Shown: positions 33,373 to 45,099 of the stretch, in pieces
Layout of the letters: every line of letters begins with the position of its first letter
Numbering within the stretch: position 1 is the stretch's first letter
From: Flaccisagitta enflata
Taxonomy: Eukaryota; Chaetognatha; Sagittoidea; Aphragmophora
Assembly (NCBI GenBank): GCA_965153355.1
Contig: OZ231127.1
Span: 88,660,001 to 88,724,000, forward strand
Length of the DNA: 64,000 bases
Direction of reading: 5' to 3'
Translations under genes and position numbers: made by a program
Notes under the pieces: generated by a model
Database searches by the model: none
The model's input: the letters and a program-made list of their open reading frames with translations, nothing else
Told to the model about the DNA's origin: nothing

Positions 33373-35227
33373 CTACCTAGGAAATAATTATAGCACCAAC
33401 CAAGGGATAGTTCAATTTTTCATCCTAATATCACATGAAACATTCCGCCGATAGTATTTGTATTTCATATAACCTTTTTCTTAACTGAATTATCCAATTT
33501 CATCACGGGGAGGCAATTTGTAAACCATCATTTACTTATAAGGTGATTTTTTTAATCAGGGGGAAGTGGAAATGAAAAAATCGTCAATTTTCAAACTGGA
33601 AAAAATACTTTTTTTTCTGTCTGGGCAGGTAGTCCAACTTTCTCGCTATACATTTTTCAGGTTTGTTGACCTTAATGGGCTGGGGGTGGGCTGGGGCAGG
33701 GGCACAAACCCCAAAAGGCAATTTTTTTGTCAAAAATAAAGATAGGCTCATTCTATTCCAAATTTTCTCAAACGTCTAAATATCAAGTCTTCAAAAAATA
33801 TACTTTTTTGACCCAAGTTACAAAAATTTTTTTAAGTCCTGGGTTCAACAGGCTGGGTCAGGGTGGTGAAAGTGTAAAAAATTCGACCAAAAAAGTATAG
33901 CTTATTCAATTCCAAATCGTATAAAACGTCTAAATACCATGGTGTCAAAATAATTTTTTTTGTAAGAAATTTGACATCTTTTCTCCAAGTCTGGAATTTC
34001 AGACAACTGTCTTAATGTCAGAAACTCCCGATATTGACCTTTAGCTTTTTTTTCTTCATGTTTTGATACATGCAATGACCATAATGACAAAGGTGAGAAT
34101 ATTAATGGGTGAGGGAGGTATATTACAAGTCAGATCTCTGTCTTGTGTGCAGTAGGGTAAATATGGGAGTGTGACTTATGTGTGACAATTATTTGCTCAA
34201 GCGTCTTAATGTCAGAAACTCTTGCAACCGCGCCAATATAGTCAAAACAGAACCTAACTAAGTCCCGATCATTTCAGCTGCCTCATATACCTTCTCACTA
34301 CATGAACGTAAACATTGTAGCGATTTTTATATGCAGTGTGAGCATATTGGGCATTGATTTGCACATTTGTCAAATGCCATAGAAATAATGTATTATTTTG
34401 GTTAAGACGCTTGCATTAGTAAGTCGCTGTAACAGCTGTTTTCGATGAAACTGTTTAGTTTTTAACTCGTGCTACTGAAAAACAACTATTAGGTTAGAAT
34501 GGCGGCTGAAACACAATAATTATTCCATTTTTATTGATAAATATTTAGCAAATTTGCCTATTCACACAAAAATCACGCTTTATTTGACCTATTTTAAGCA
34601 TGAATAAAAGGGCAAAATGAGGGAAATTTCGTAAAAAAGTACCATATGTGCATCAGAAATTTCAGACGAGATCGTGTTTTATCATTTTGATCTAAACTAC
34701 AGCCCCTTGGTGCTCACAGCACAACATAATTTGTAGTAACGATCCTTTTAAAGCTACTTCCGCCTGACTAAAAAAATCACCATAATCATACTCTTATTCC
34801 ACTGCTTTTGATGGACAATTGTAGACTGATTATCTTAAATATATGTTTGTACTTTTTTGCTTGTCATTTCTAAACGGATAAAGCTATAGCAACCAGATTG
34901 CGCTCATCTTGTAGATTTTTCAACATAGATTAATTTGCTTTTTTTAAAAAAACTCTCTAGCATTTTTGGAAGCCGAGATAATCTAATTTGAAGGTGTCTC
35001 TAATTTACCCTCATTCTTACTTGATCAATTATTTTGCAAATTCCAAAATGACTGTTTTTACTCTTTTTGTTGTCATTTTTTAACAAAAAAAGGTACAGAT
35101 ACCAAATTGCACTCATCTTGAAGATTTTTCGATGTAGATTAATTTCTTTTTTTAAAAAAGTATCTAGCTTTTCTTGAAACGGAGATATTTTAAGTTGAAG
35201 TTCGTGCTATATTTATTTCCTAGGTAG
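33373..35227. mobile_element. Large TA-flanked noncoding element
   Basis: A 1,855-bp AT-rich element. The left end CTACCTAGGAAATAATTATA and the right end (TATTTATTTCCTAGGTAG) are inverted repeats of about 28 bp reaching GCAC(C/G)AAC. TA flanks both sides. No frame longer than about 60 codons is present. Towards the right end, 34815-35010 and 35030-35205 are diverged direct repeats sharing 'ctcatcttg.agatttttc' and 'agattaattt.ctttttt'. Mariner-like by duplication only. Confidence 0.7.
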
Positions 35228-35340
35228 TAACTAACTGTAGTCATCTACAAGAAAAGATAGCGTGACTTATAAACCAAAGAAGTTCCAAGCAATCATGCTG
35301 GAGATCTCCAAAACCATGATCATTTAAGATCAGACCAAAT

Positions 35341-35830
35341 AGTGGCAATGTTGGTGGCAATGTTGGTGGCTATGTTGGTGGCAATGTTGGTGACAAAGTT
35401 GGTGACAAAGTTAGTAGCAATGTTGGTGGCTGTGTAGGTGATAATGATGGTGACTATGTGGGTGGTGATGTTGTTGGCAATGATGGTGGCAATGTTGGTG
35501 GCAATGTTGGTGACAAAGTTGGTGTCAAAGTTAGTAGCAATGTTGATGGCTGTGTAGGTGATAATGATGGTGACTATGTTGGTGGTGATGTTGTTGGCAA
35601 TGATGGTGGCAATGTTGGTGGCAATGTTGGTGATAATGATGGTGGCAAAGTTAGTTTCAACAGTGGTGACAATATTGGTGGCAATGATGGTGGCTATGTT
35701 GGTGGCAATGATGGTGGCAATGTTGGTGACAAAGTTAGTGTCAAAGTTAGTGTCAACAGCGGTGGTAATGTTGGTGGCAATGATGGTGGCAATGTTAGTG
35801 GCAATGATGGTGGAGGCGGCGGTGAAATCC
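35341..35830 (+). repeat. 12-bp minisatellite GTTGGTGGCAAT
   Basis: About 40 imperfect 12-bp units. The phase is a multiple of three, so a Gly/Val/Asn/Asp-rich frame stays open to 36027. I treat it as a minisatellite because no domain, signal peptide or gene context supports a protein. Confidence 0.85.
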
Positions 35831-35909
35831 GCGGTAACAACTTTGACAGCGGCGCGGGCGGCTTAGAAAGTTGTTGCTTTGCAGTCGAACTAATTGAGTC
35901 GCAAATCAA

Positions 35910-36195
35910 GAGGAAGGTGGGGGTGGAAGGGGGGCGGAGGTGGGGGGTGGAGCAAGGGCTGAAAAGAGGGGAAGAGGAAGGTGGGGGTGGAGGGGGGGGT
36001 GGAGCAAGGGCTGAACAGAGGGGATGAGGAAGGCCGGGGTAGAGGGGGGGTGGAGCAAGGGCTGAAAAGAGGGGAAGAGGAAGGCGGGGGTGGAGGGGGG
36101 TGGAGAGGGGGGGTTGAGCAAGGGCTGGAAAGAGAAGAAGAGGAAGGTGAGGGTGGAGGGGGTGGGGGGGAAGCCAGTGCTGAATAGAGGGGAAG
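35910..36195 (+). repeat. 51-63-bp G-rich tandem repeat
   Basis: Four units containing AGCAAGGGCTGAAAAGAGGG at about 35952, 36004, 36055 and 36117. Confidence 0.8.
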
Positions 36196-36199
36196 AGGG

Positions 36200-36627
36200 A
36201 GGGATGAATGAAAAGGTGAAGAGGTGAAGACGGGGGATTTTCATTAAAGGGGGTGGCTGGGTTTTGGAAAAAAAAAGAGAATTTCCTAAGTATCATTTCA
36301 ATGTAATTTTATGGAAAGTATTTGATACATTGACATTAAGCAATTTTGAATCAACAAGAAAGTTATACCATCTTTTTTTTTGCTCACTAGGTATCACTTA
36401 GTGACTTGACGCCTGGTTGGCAATTTAAGGAAGTGAGAGAGAGAGAGAGACTAAGTGAGAGATGTACACTTGAGAAATATCTTTCAAGAAATGTGTCAAA
36501 CTTTCATCTTGAGGAAGAGCCAAGAGAGAGCTAAGAGCACACGGTGTTGAAGGGTAAATGCTGGTGACAAGTGCACGCCATGAAAATCCATGACACATCT
36601 CCCTCAGAGGTAGACATGCTGATGAGA

Positions 36628-36629
<2 letters not shown>
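36200..36629. other. No gene recognised
   Basis: No supportable feature. Confidence 0.4.
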
Positions 36630-36631
<2 letters not shown>

Positions 36632-36695
<64 letters not shown>

Positions 36696-36725
36696 GTGAG
36701 TGAGTGAGTGAGTGAGTGAGTGAGT

Positions 36726-36761
<36 letters not shown>
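36632..36761 (+). repeat. (GA)n(GAGT)n(GA)n microsatellite
   Basis: GA, then about ten GAGT units, then GA. Confidence 0.95.
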
Positions 36762-36762
<1 letters not shown>

Positions 36763-36774
36763 AGAGAGCTGAAA

Positions 36775-36911
36775 GAAAGACCAAAAGGATACTGAAAGAA
36801 AGACCAAAAGGATATATAATGAAAGAAAGACCAGAAGGGGGCAGAAAAATAGACCATAAGGAATTTTTAAGGACACTGAAAGAAATACCAGAAGGGGGTA
36901 GAAAAAAAGAC
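36775..36911 (+). repeat. 46-bp tandem array, segment 1
   Basis: Units of the type 'gaaagaccagaagggggcag' plus 'aaaaatagaccaaaaggatact'. The segment stops inside a unit at the left edge of the Helentron-like element. Confidence 0.85.
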
Positions 36912-37500
36912 AATAGTCGCAAAAGCGTTACATGGTCAGCGGTACCCGATGCCCCTAAGTTAGTGTGTGTGGGATTGAGATTATGAGAGGGGCAGCGGCC
37001 CCGGAGGGGCCGATGACCTATGATTCCACATAGGACAATTTTCTCCAGTTTGAGAAGCCGGTTTGAAGGGCTGAGAGGCTTGATTTTGGCTCTGAAAGGT
37101 CTGATTTAGGGTGTGAGAGGCTTGATTTGGAGTCTGAGAGGCCTTATTTGGGACTGAGGGGTCTAATTTGGGGTCTGATAAGCCTGACATGGGGTCTGAG
37201 GCCTGATTTGGATCTGAGAGGCTTAATTTGGGGTCTGAGAAGCCTGATCTGGGGTCTGCGAGGCCTGATTTGGGGTCTTAGAGGCCTGATTTGGGGTCTG
37301 GGAGGCCTGATTTGAGGTCTGAGAAGCCCGATTTGGGGTCAGAAAGGTCTGATTTGGAGTCGAAAAGGCCTGATTTGGGGTCTGAGAGGCTTTATTTGAG
37401 GCTTGGGGGGGGGGGACGGACGGACGGACAGAAAACGGAAACTGGAGAAAATTGCCCTATGTGGAATCATAGGTCATCGGCCCCTCCGGGGCCGCTGCCC
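36912..37500 (+). mobile_element. Helentron-like non-autonomous element, copy 4
   Basis: 589 bp. It opens AATAGTCGCAAAAGCG. The left arm (36990-37050) and right arm (37440-37500) are 61-bp inverted repeats with one mismatch. Between them are about 16 units of a roughly 20-bp repeat GGTCTGAGAGGCCTGATTTG and a G-run plus GGACGGACGG junction. The hairpin core reads CGGCCCCTCCGGGGCCG on the right, versus CTTCG in the copy at 10287-11329, and the left arm carries the matching change. It is inserted cleanly in the 46-bp tandem array, so both edges are visible. Confidence 0.75.
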
Positions 37501-37760
37501 AAAAAGGATACTAAAAGAAAGACCAGAAAGGGGCAGAAAGAAAAGACCAAAAGGATACTGAAAGATGAAAGAAAGACCAGAAGGGGGCAGAAAAATAGAC
37601 CAAAAGGATACTGAAAGACAGACCAGAAGGGGGCAGAAAAATAGACCAAAAGGATACTGAAAGAAAGACCAGAAAGGGGCAGAAAAAAAAGACCAAAAGG
37701 ATACTGAAAGAAAGACCAGAAAGGGGCAGAAAAAAAAGACCAAAAGGATACTGAAAGAAA
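37501..37760 (+). repeat. 46-bp tandem array, segment 2
   Basis: Continues the array after the Helentron-like insertion. It ends at 'ggatactgaaagaaa' where a 1.29-kb insertion begins. Confidence 0.85.
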
Positions 37761-39048
37761 TTTTTTGGGTCAGGTCTATTAATATAGCTGTCCCATAAAT
37801 CTCTCATTTGCTTATTTTAGTTAAATAGAAAACAAGGATTTTAGGTCTATTAATATAGCTGTTGTTTTAGTTTAGTATGTGTAGCTCAGTTAGACGGGGG
37901 GACCAGGGTTCAGGTCTATTAATATAGCTGATACTCTGGTTCTCCCTGTACATTCCAGTGGTCTATTAATATAGCACTGGTCTGTGTAAATATGTACAGC
38001 TTTTAATTGTTTCTCTGTTTTATGGTTGATTTATGTAACCATGGCCAAAAAAAAAATCGTACATTGCTTATTTCTACCATAACTTGGTGCTGCTTTTGAA
38101 AAAGTACATAAAATCTATGACCATTCTAAAGAGCTTTGAAAAATCTTTCATTTGAGTTGTTGAACGAAATTTTAACTTGAAAACTTTGAAAGTTATGTTA
38201 ATTTGAAAAAAAAGTATCAAATTGAAATCTGCCAGATAGGGCATTTTTTATTAACTTAAACTCATGGACTAAAAGTCTTTATTTGATTACCATTTCTAAA
38301 CGGATTGACTTAAAAAGGTTTGCTTGGCGCCATTTTGTAGATATTGAGTTATATTTTCAATTTCCCTTAAATTTTTCTCAGTTTCCATTGGTCAGATATG
38401 TTTTTCATGCATTTAAAGACAGAACTAAAAGTACTAAATACCTTCAATTGACAGATTATGGGGATGCTCACTTCAAACTGTTGCCATTTCTAAACGAATT
38501 GAGCTATAAATTTCTGCTTGGTCTAGATTTGAAGAACTTTCAAAGATCTTTCAAACGGTCACTGATTTTTTGTATTTTCTTTGAGAAAAAGCCGCTCAAA
38601 GGCATCAGAAACCGCCATGTACGGTTTTTTTTTTTGCCATGGTTATGCATGTGTGTACTTTGCTTTGACTCTGAAGTATCTGAATGTCTGCCTCTTTCCC
38701 TGTGTCCATTGTTATCTGACTGTCATTGGTCCTTTGTTTCTTTGCAGTCTGATGTCCAGACTTCTGTGACTCCTCTGTCCGCTCCTCCTCTTCATGTTTC
38801 TCCTCTTCTACTCAACTTATTTCTGGTCATTCTTGATTCTTCCTTCTACTCTCTCACTCTTCTCTCTCATTTTCTTTGGTGTCTTGGATAAGTGGGATGG
38901 GGCCTAACCACGCCTGGGTTAGGGGAAGATAATGTCCTTCTTCCTCTTTCCCAGACAGTCCACAGCCTGTACCTGGATACCTCTCTTCATTTTTCCTCTC
39001 TCTGTTTTCAACTACCCCTCCTTTCTTACCTAAACCTAACAAAAGCAT
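37761..39048 (+). other. 1.29-kb insertion in the 46-bp array
   Basis: Sequence unlike the array separates segment 2 from segment 3, and the array phase resumes exactly (GAAAGAAA before, AAAGACC after). No terminal inverted repeats are seen. Near the left edge, GGTCTATTAATATAGC recurs at 37773, 37844, 37913 and 37960. Recurrent 'atttctaaacg' motifs also occur in the element 33373-35227. No protein domain is visible; a 202-codon frame at 38283-38891 matches nothing I recognise. Confidence 0.6.
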
Positions 39049-39590
39049 ATATAAAGACCAGAAGGGGGCAGAAAAATAGACCAAAAGGATACTGAAAGAA
39101 AGACCAGAAAGGGGCAGAAAAATAGACCAAAAGGATACTGAAAGAAAGACCAGAAGGGGGCAGAAAAATAGACCAAAAGGATACTGAAAGAAAGACCAGA
39201 AGGGGGCAGAAAAATAGACCAAAAGGATACTGAAAGAAAGACCAGAAGGGGACAGAAAAATAGACCATAAGAAATTTTTAAGGATACTGAAAGAAGGACC
39301 AGAAAGGGGCCGACAGATAGACCAAAAGGAAACTGAAAGAAATACCAGAAGGGGGCAGAAAAAAAGACCATGAAGATCCTGAAAGAAAGACGAGAAAGGG
39401 GCAGAAAAATAGACCAAAAGGATACTAAAAGAAAGACCAGAAGGGGGCAGAAAAATAGACCAAAAGGATACTGAAAGAAAGACCAGAAAGGGGCAGAAAA
39501 AAAGACCAAAAGGATACTGAAAGAAAGACCAGAAGGGGGCAGAAAAATAGACCATAAGAATACTGAAAGAAGGACCAGAGGGGGGCAAGC
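39049..39590 (+). repeat. 46-bp tandem array, segment 3
   Basis: About 11-12 units with a 46-bp period (for example AGACCAG at 39055 and 39101). Sequence after about 39590 is unrelated. Confidence 0.9.
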
Positions 39591-39785
39591 TATAAAAGAT
39601 AAAAAAAGTAGAGAACCGATAAACCCTTCAGCTCAAAGCCCAAGGATTTTTTTTCATGGTCACGTTTTAAAGCCAATATGCATTCAAATGCACGCGAGTG
39701 TTCATGCAAAGTCGTCCGTACACGCAAAAACACACGTACAAGATACAATTAGATACAAAGATGCTGAAATACAGGTACATTAATG

Positions 39786-40006
<221 letters not shown>

Positions 40007-40258
40007 ACCACTTTGGTAGTAACTGAGTAAAAAGGGAAAAAAAAAGAAGAGAAATATAGAGGAGGAAGTGAGGAAGTTAGCAGGAAAGTAAAAGTGAGAA
40101 TGGGAATGAGCAAGTTTCATTGAGGATAATATGAGCCCAACCATTACCAGAATGGTTGCCATAACAATAAGACTTTTCAACCTGAGATCTGGATGGCATT
40201 AGGCTCAGATTAGAGTCGATTGGAGGGGAAGCACTAAAGGCCATCATAATAGTGTAAA

Positions 40259-40351
<93 letters not shown>
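40259..40351 (+). repeat. (GA)n microsatellite
   Basis: About 90 bases of GA. Confidence 0.97.
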
Positions 40352-40355
<4 letters not shown>

Positions 40356-40359
40356 AAAA

Positions 40360-40771
40360 GAATTAATGTCAGGAACACGGAAAATGATATAAACAAAGAG
40401 GGAACGCGTTAGCAAGCAGGTGTGTCATACAGTCCATTTGTATTGTCAATTTACGAGTGAAAACAAAAGCGCTAACAAACAGACATGAGCCCATTCATGG
40501 ACACACAGACGGACACCCAAACTCGCCGAGGGACACACTCATGTGATGAAGAAGGAAAAGGAAAAGGAAAAGGAAAAGGAAAAGGAAAAACAGGATTGAA
40601 AATAAAATCAAAGGGAGACTAAAAATGAAAAGAAAAAGAAGAATGAAGAATGAAGAAAATAGTAAGAGGATGAAAAAGAGGAGAAAAAAGTAAAAGGAGG
40701 AAAAGAAATATGAATACGAAAAAATGTAAGGAGAATGAAAGACAAATTAGAGGACGCGGAGACGCAAAAAA

Positions 40772-40804
<33 letters not shown>

Positions 40805-40890
40805 AGAAAAACAACTCTGTAGAAACGGATAATGAAAAAAGAAAAAAAATAAGATATGATAGATGATCAACAGAGTCAGCAAAACGAGAG
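40360..40890. other. No gene recognised; A-rich tracts
   Basis: Includes (GGAAAA)n at 40552-40590 and a poly(A) run at 40767-40790. Confidence 0.5.
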
Positions 40891-40895
40891 ACAAA

Positions 40896-41164
40896 GGGCG
40901 TGTTTCTAGTGAAGATGGAAAACGCGTTTGTTCCCGTGAAATGCGATAACAGTGTGAATATATATTCAAGAATTTTAACTGTCCCACAAGGGAGTGAGCG
41001 AAGTGAGTGAGCGAGCCCATGAACAGAGCGAGTGAGCGAAGCGAGTGTGACAAAGCGGACCGCTGCGGAGCGAGTGAGCGCAGTGAGCGGTGCAAGCGAA
41101 CGAACCTAGCGAGCGACCGAGTGGCCCTTTCAAAACGCGATCCTCATTGACTAGAAACACCCCC
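40896..41164 (-). mobile_element. PIF/Harbinger-like MITE, copy C
   Basis: Ends GGGCGTGTTTCTAGTG and GACTAGAAACACCCCC. The interior is the reverse complement of copies A and B (GTCCCACAAGGGAGTGAGCG and GAGCGACCGAGTGGCCC). AAA lies on both sides. Confidence 0.75.
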
Positions 41165-41357
41165 AAAAAGGAAAAAACAATGTTAAAGATAAAAAAGATG
41201 GAATCAATAGAGAACGTGATATCACAACTAAAGACATCAAAACGCGATAAAGAAAGAATGATGTGAACTGATGATGATACTGAGAAGAACAGAAAAAAAG
41301 AAATTAATCAGAAATTAATCAGATGTATAAAGGTTACATGGCAGGGAATATATAAGG

Positions 41358-41662
41358 AACAAGGCTGGATACGCGACCAATAAGTAGTTGCTTGCGGGTG
41401 GTCAGGGGCAGTAATGCCAGTGGGCAGGGGCATTTAGTGGGTTGGCGGGGCTGCAATGTGTCTAGGAAGGGGCCCTAATGCTCATAAATCATTATTTTGG
41501 CCATTTTCGCGTAACTTGAAATTTCGCGTAACCATCCTCCTTACCTTCCTACCTTCCTAGTTCCTACCTTACTACCTTACTACCTTCCTACCTTCCTACC
41601 TTCCTACCTTCCTACCTTCTTTGGGACACACCCTCCTATAGAATCGCTAAGCAAGCGACTAA
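41358..41662 (-). repeat. PHF copy with CTTCCTAC expansion
   Basis: AACAAGGCTGGATACGCGAC distally, GGGTGGTCAGGGGCAGTAATG, then the head AGTCGCTTGCTTAGCGATTC on the minus strand. The usual GGTC tract is replaced by a TACCTTCC minisatellite (41541-41622). Confidence 0.55.
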
Positions 41663-41867
41663 GAACTCACCCTTCGCATTTTGGCAAAACAAATCAAAAA
41701 CAAAAACAAACACAAAAACAAAAACAAAAACAAAAACAAAAACAAACTATCGCCAATAAACGTCGACAAAGAGCCGAGACGAGAAATGCAAGCAGATATC
41801 AGGAACACAAGTTTACCTCACTGGGGGCGCCGCACTCAGCTCATCAAGGGAGTTTTCCTGTCATCGA

Positions 41868-42579
41868 GAAGGAGAAGATGAAGAAGAAGAAGGAGAAGGA
41901 GAAGAAGAAGGAGAAGAAGGAGAAGAAGAAGAAGAAGAAGAAGAAGGAGAAGGAAAAGAAGAAGAAGAAGAAGAAGAAGAAGAAGAAGAAGAAGAAGAAG
42001 AGAAGAAGAAGAAGAAGAAGAAGAAGATGAAGAAGAAGAAGAAGAAGAAGAAGGAGAAGGAAAAGGAGAAGGAGAAGGAGAAGGAGAAGGAGAAGAAGAA
42101 GAAGAAGAAGAAGAAGAAGAAGAAGAAGAAGAAGAAGAAGAAGAAGAAAAAGAAGAAGAAGCAGATGGAGAAGAAGATGAAGAAGATGGAGAAGAAGAAG
42201 AAAAAGAAGAAGAAGAAGAAGAAGAAAAAGAAAAAGAAAAAGAAAAAGAAAAAGAAAAAGAAAAAGAAGAAGAAGAAGAAGAAGAAGAAGGAGAAGGAGA
42301 AGAAGAAGAAGAAGAAGAAGAAGAAGAAGATGAAGAAGAAGAAGATGGAGAAGAAGAAGAAGAGGAAGAAGGAGAAGAAGAAGAAGGAGAGGAGAAGAAG
42401 AAGAAGAAGAAGAAGAAGAAGGAGAAGAAAAAGAAGATGGAAAAAAAGACAAAGAAGAAGAAGAAGAAGAAGAAGAAGAAGAAGAAGAAGAAGAAGAAGA
42501 AGAAGATGGAGAAGAAGATGAAGAAGAAGAAGAAGAAGAAGAAGAAGAAGAAGAAGAAGAAGAAGGAGAAGAAGAAGAA

Positions 42580-42610
<31 letters not shown>

Positions 42611-42715
42611 AAGAAGAAGAAGAAGAAGAAGAAGATGAAGAAGATGAAGAAGAGAAAGAGGGAGAAGGAGAAGTGGAAATGGAAGAAAAAGAAGGAGAAG
42701 AAGGTTAAGACGAAA
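41868..42715 (+). repeat. Long (GAA)n polypurine tract
   Basis: About 850 bases that are almost pure purine on the plus strand, mostly GAA/GAG triplets with GAT and AAA variants. Poly-Lys, poly-Glu, poly-Leu and poly-Phe frames across it are artefacts of the repeat. Confidence 0.95.
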
Positions 42716-42864
42716 AAAAAGGCAAAGAATAAAAAATGGAAAAGAGAACGAAGAGAGTTTACGATTCACGTAAAACTTGCAACTGATCTCTGGACTGTCA
42801 ACTCAGGAAAACCAAACCTTCTATCAATTTCAATTAAAAAAAAAAAAGAAATTCAACTACTCGT

Positions 42865-42935
42865 CCTTAGGTCCGTTGGTCCGTTGGTCCGTTGGTCCGT
42901 CTGTCCTAACATCCATCTGTCCGTCCGTCCATTTG
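42865..42935 (+). repeat. GGTCCGTT / GTCC tract
   Basis: Isolated (GGTCCGTT)n and (GTCC)n, like the internal tract of the PHF but without head or tail. Confidence 0.5.
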
Positions 42936-43180
42936 TGTTTCTTTTTAAAAAATAGTGAAAAATAGAAAATAAAAGAGTGTGTAGGCTGAACGGATAATGC
43001 AGTCGTAAAGCAGCATTCACTAACGGCGGATCTAAAAGTTAAAAGAGTCAGACAGATGCAGACAGACAGACAGACAGACACTCAAAAGATAGACTGGAGC
43101 ATTGAGGCACTACTCCCATAATCCATTGGGATTAATCATTGTCTGTGAACGACGGAAATTATGCAAAGAAACAAAAGAAC

Positions 43181-44130
43181 AAACTCAATGGCGCCAACAA
43201 TGATCCATAAACTGAGAGTCAAGAGAAAGAGATACAGTTGCAAACAGAGACAGAGAGACAGAGAGACAGATAGACAGATAGACAGAGAGACATAGACAGA
43301 GACAGAAACAAATGGACAAACTCAAAGGCGCCAACAATGATCCATGAACTGAGAGTCAAGAGGAAGAGATACAGTTGCAAACAGAGACAGAGAAACAGAG
43401 AGACAGAGAGACAGAGCGACAGAGAGACAGAGACAGAGACTGAAACAAATGGACAAACTCAAAGGTGTCAACAATGATTCATGAACCGAGAGTCAAGAGA
43501 AAGAGATACAGTTGCAAACAGAGACAGAGAGACAGAGAGACAGATAGACAGAGAGACAGAGACAGAGACTGAAACAAATGGACAAACTCAAAGGCGTCAA
43601 CAATGATTCATGAACCGAGAGTCAAGAGAAAGAGATACAGTTGCAAACAGAGACAGAGAGACAGAGACAGAGACCCTGACATAGACAGAGACAGAGACAG
43701 AGACAGAGACAGAGACAGAAACAAACGAACAAACTCAAAGGCGCCAGCAATGATCCATGAACTGAGAGTCAAGAGAAAGAGATACAGTTGCAAACAGAGA
43801 CAGTGAGACAGAGAGACAGAGAGACAGAGAGACAGAGAGACAGAAACAGAGACAGAAACAGAGACAGAGACAGAGACAAAGACAGAGACAGAGACTGAAA
43901 CAAATGGACAAACTTAAAGGCGTCAACAATGATCCATGAACCGAGAGTCCAGAGAAAGAGATACAGTTGCAAACAGAGACAGAGAGACAGAGACAGAGAC
44001 AGAGACAGAAACAAATGAACAAACTCAAAGTCGCCAACAATGATCCATGAACTGAGAGTCAAGAGAAAGAGATACAGTTGCAAATAGAGACAGAGAGACA
44101 GAGAGACAGAGACAGAAAGACAGAGACATT
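43181..44130 (+). repeat. 110-180-bp tandem repeat with (CAGAGA)n
   Basis: Seven units, each with 'tgatccatgaactgagagtc', 'aagagaaagagatacagttg' and a variable CAGAGA microsatellite. The TGATYC motif falls at 43201, 43338, 43475, 43604, 43751, 43930 and 44041. The length variation comes from the microsatellite. Confidence 0.9.
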
Positions 44131-44134
44131 AGAA

Positions 44135-44550
44135 ACAGAAACGGAGACATCAACCTAGACAAAAACAGAAACAGAGACAGACAGCGAGGCAGAGACACAG
44201 TCAAAAACCGAGTGGAGTAAGGGACAAAAACGGAGAGACAAAGATAAGATGCAGTCACATAGCATAGAGAGAGACACATTCAGTATGACAGAAGCAGAGA
44301 CAAAAAACAGACACAAAAACAGAGAGGCTCTCCTCCGTTTGTCTCAGTTTGGGTATATTGAGGGACATTGTTTCACCTATCATACATACCATATGGAGGA
44401 AGTCAGAGACACAGAGACAGAGTAGGAGAGTGACAGAGAGAGATGCAGAAGAAACAGAGACAATGACAGTGTGAAGAATGTACCATAAACCAAGTAGACA
44501 TTGAAAAGGAGATAGATCGGTTACTTCTAAAGACAATACGCGCGCGTTAG
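44135..44550. other. No gene recognised; loose CAGAGA repeats
   Basis: CAGAGA-rich DNA to about 44330, then unique sequence. Confidence 0.5.
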
Positions 44551-44552
44551 AC

Positions 44553-44710
<158 letters not shown>

Positions 44711-44805
44711 CACACACGGAACTGCAAACTTTCAAATTGAAGATACAATGCATGAGATATGAAGTGAAACCTGATGGATTTGTGAAAAATGGATGGTGAG
44801 AGGTA

Positions 44806-45075
44806 GAGATGCAGAAGCGGTAGATTTTTGGACCGCTTCCGCTTCCGCTTCCAAAAGGCTTATTTGAGAATTGACAGTTTCCGCTTCTGCTTCCGCTTCC
44901 ACCATTTCAAAAAGCATAGCTTCTGCTTCTGCTTCCGCTTCCACTATTTTAGAAGGCAAAGCTTCCGCTTCCGCTTCCACTTCCATGCTCAAACTACCGC
45001 TTCCACCCGCTTCTGCTTCTGCTTCCGCTTCCGCTTCTGCTTCCGCTTCCGCTACCGCTTTCGCTACTGCATCTC
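44806..45075. mobile_element. TA-flanked MITE carrying a GCTTCC hexamer array
   Basis: Ends GAGATGCAGAAGCGGTAG and CTACTGCATCTC are inverted, with TA at 44804-44805 and 45076-45077. The interior is dominated by GCTTCC/GCTTCT hexamers in four blocks. Noncoding. Confidence 0.65.
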
Positions 45076-45099
45076 TAGTGAGCGGGTAGCAACATGGTA

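Noticed and set aside
37880-37920. tRNA-like box A (GTAGCTCAGTTAGAC) and box B-like GGGTTCAGGTC
   Set aside because: The boxes are only about 20 bases apart, with no acceptor or anticodon stem. Not a tRNA and too weak for a tRNA-derived SINE.
37773-37977. CRISPR-like spaced repeats
   Set aside because: Only four repeats with unequal spacers in a eukaryotic repeat region and no cas genes. Treated as iterons.
38283-38891. 202-codon frame with a 'tttctttgcag' splice-acceptor look-alike inside
   Set aside because: No recognisable domain, lies in an inserted segment of unknown type, and the acceptor-like site near 38750 has no matching exon evidence.
41861-42769. Minus-strand 302-codon Leu/Phe-rich and plus-strand Lys/Glu-rich frames
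   Set aside because: Pure polypurine/polypyrimidine repeat. Every frame stays open because stop codons cannot arise easily.
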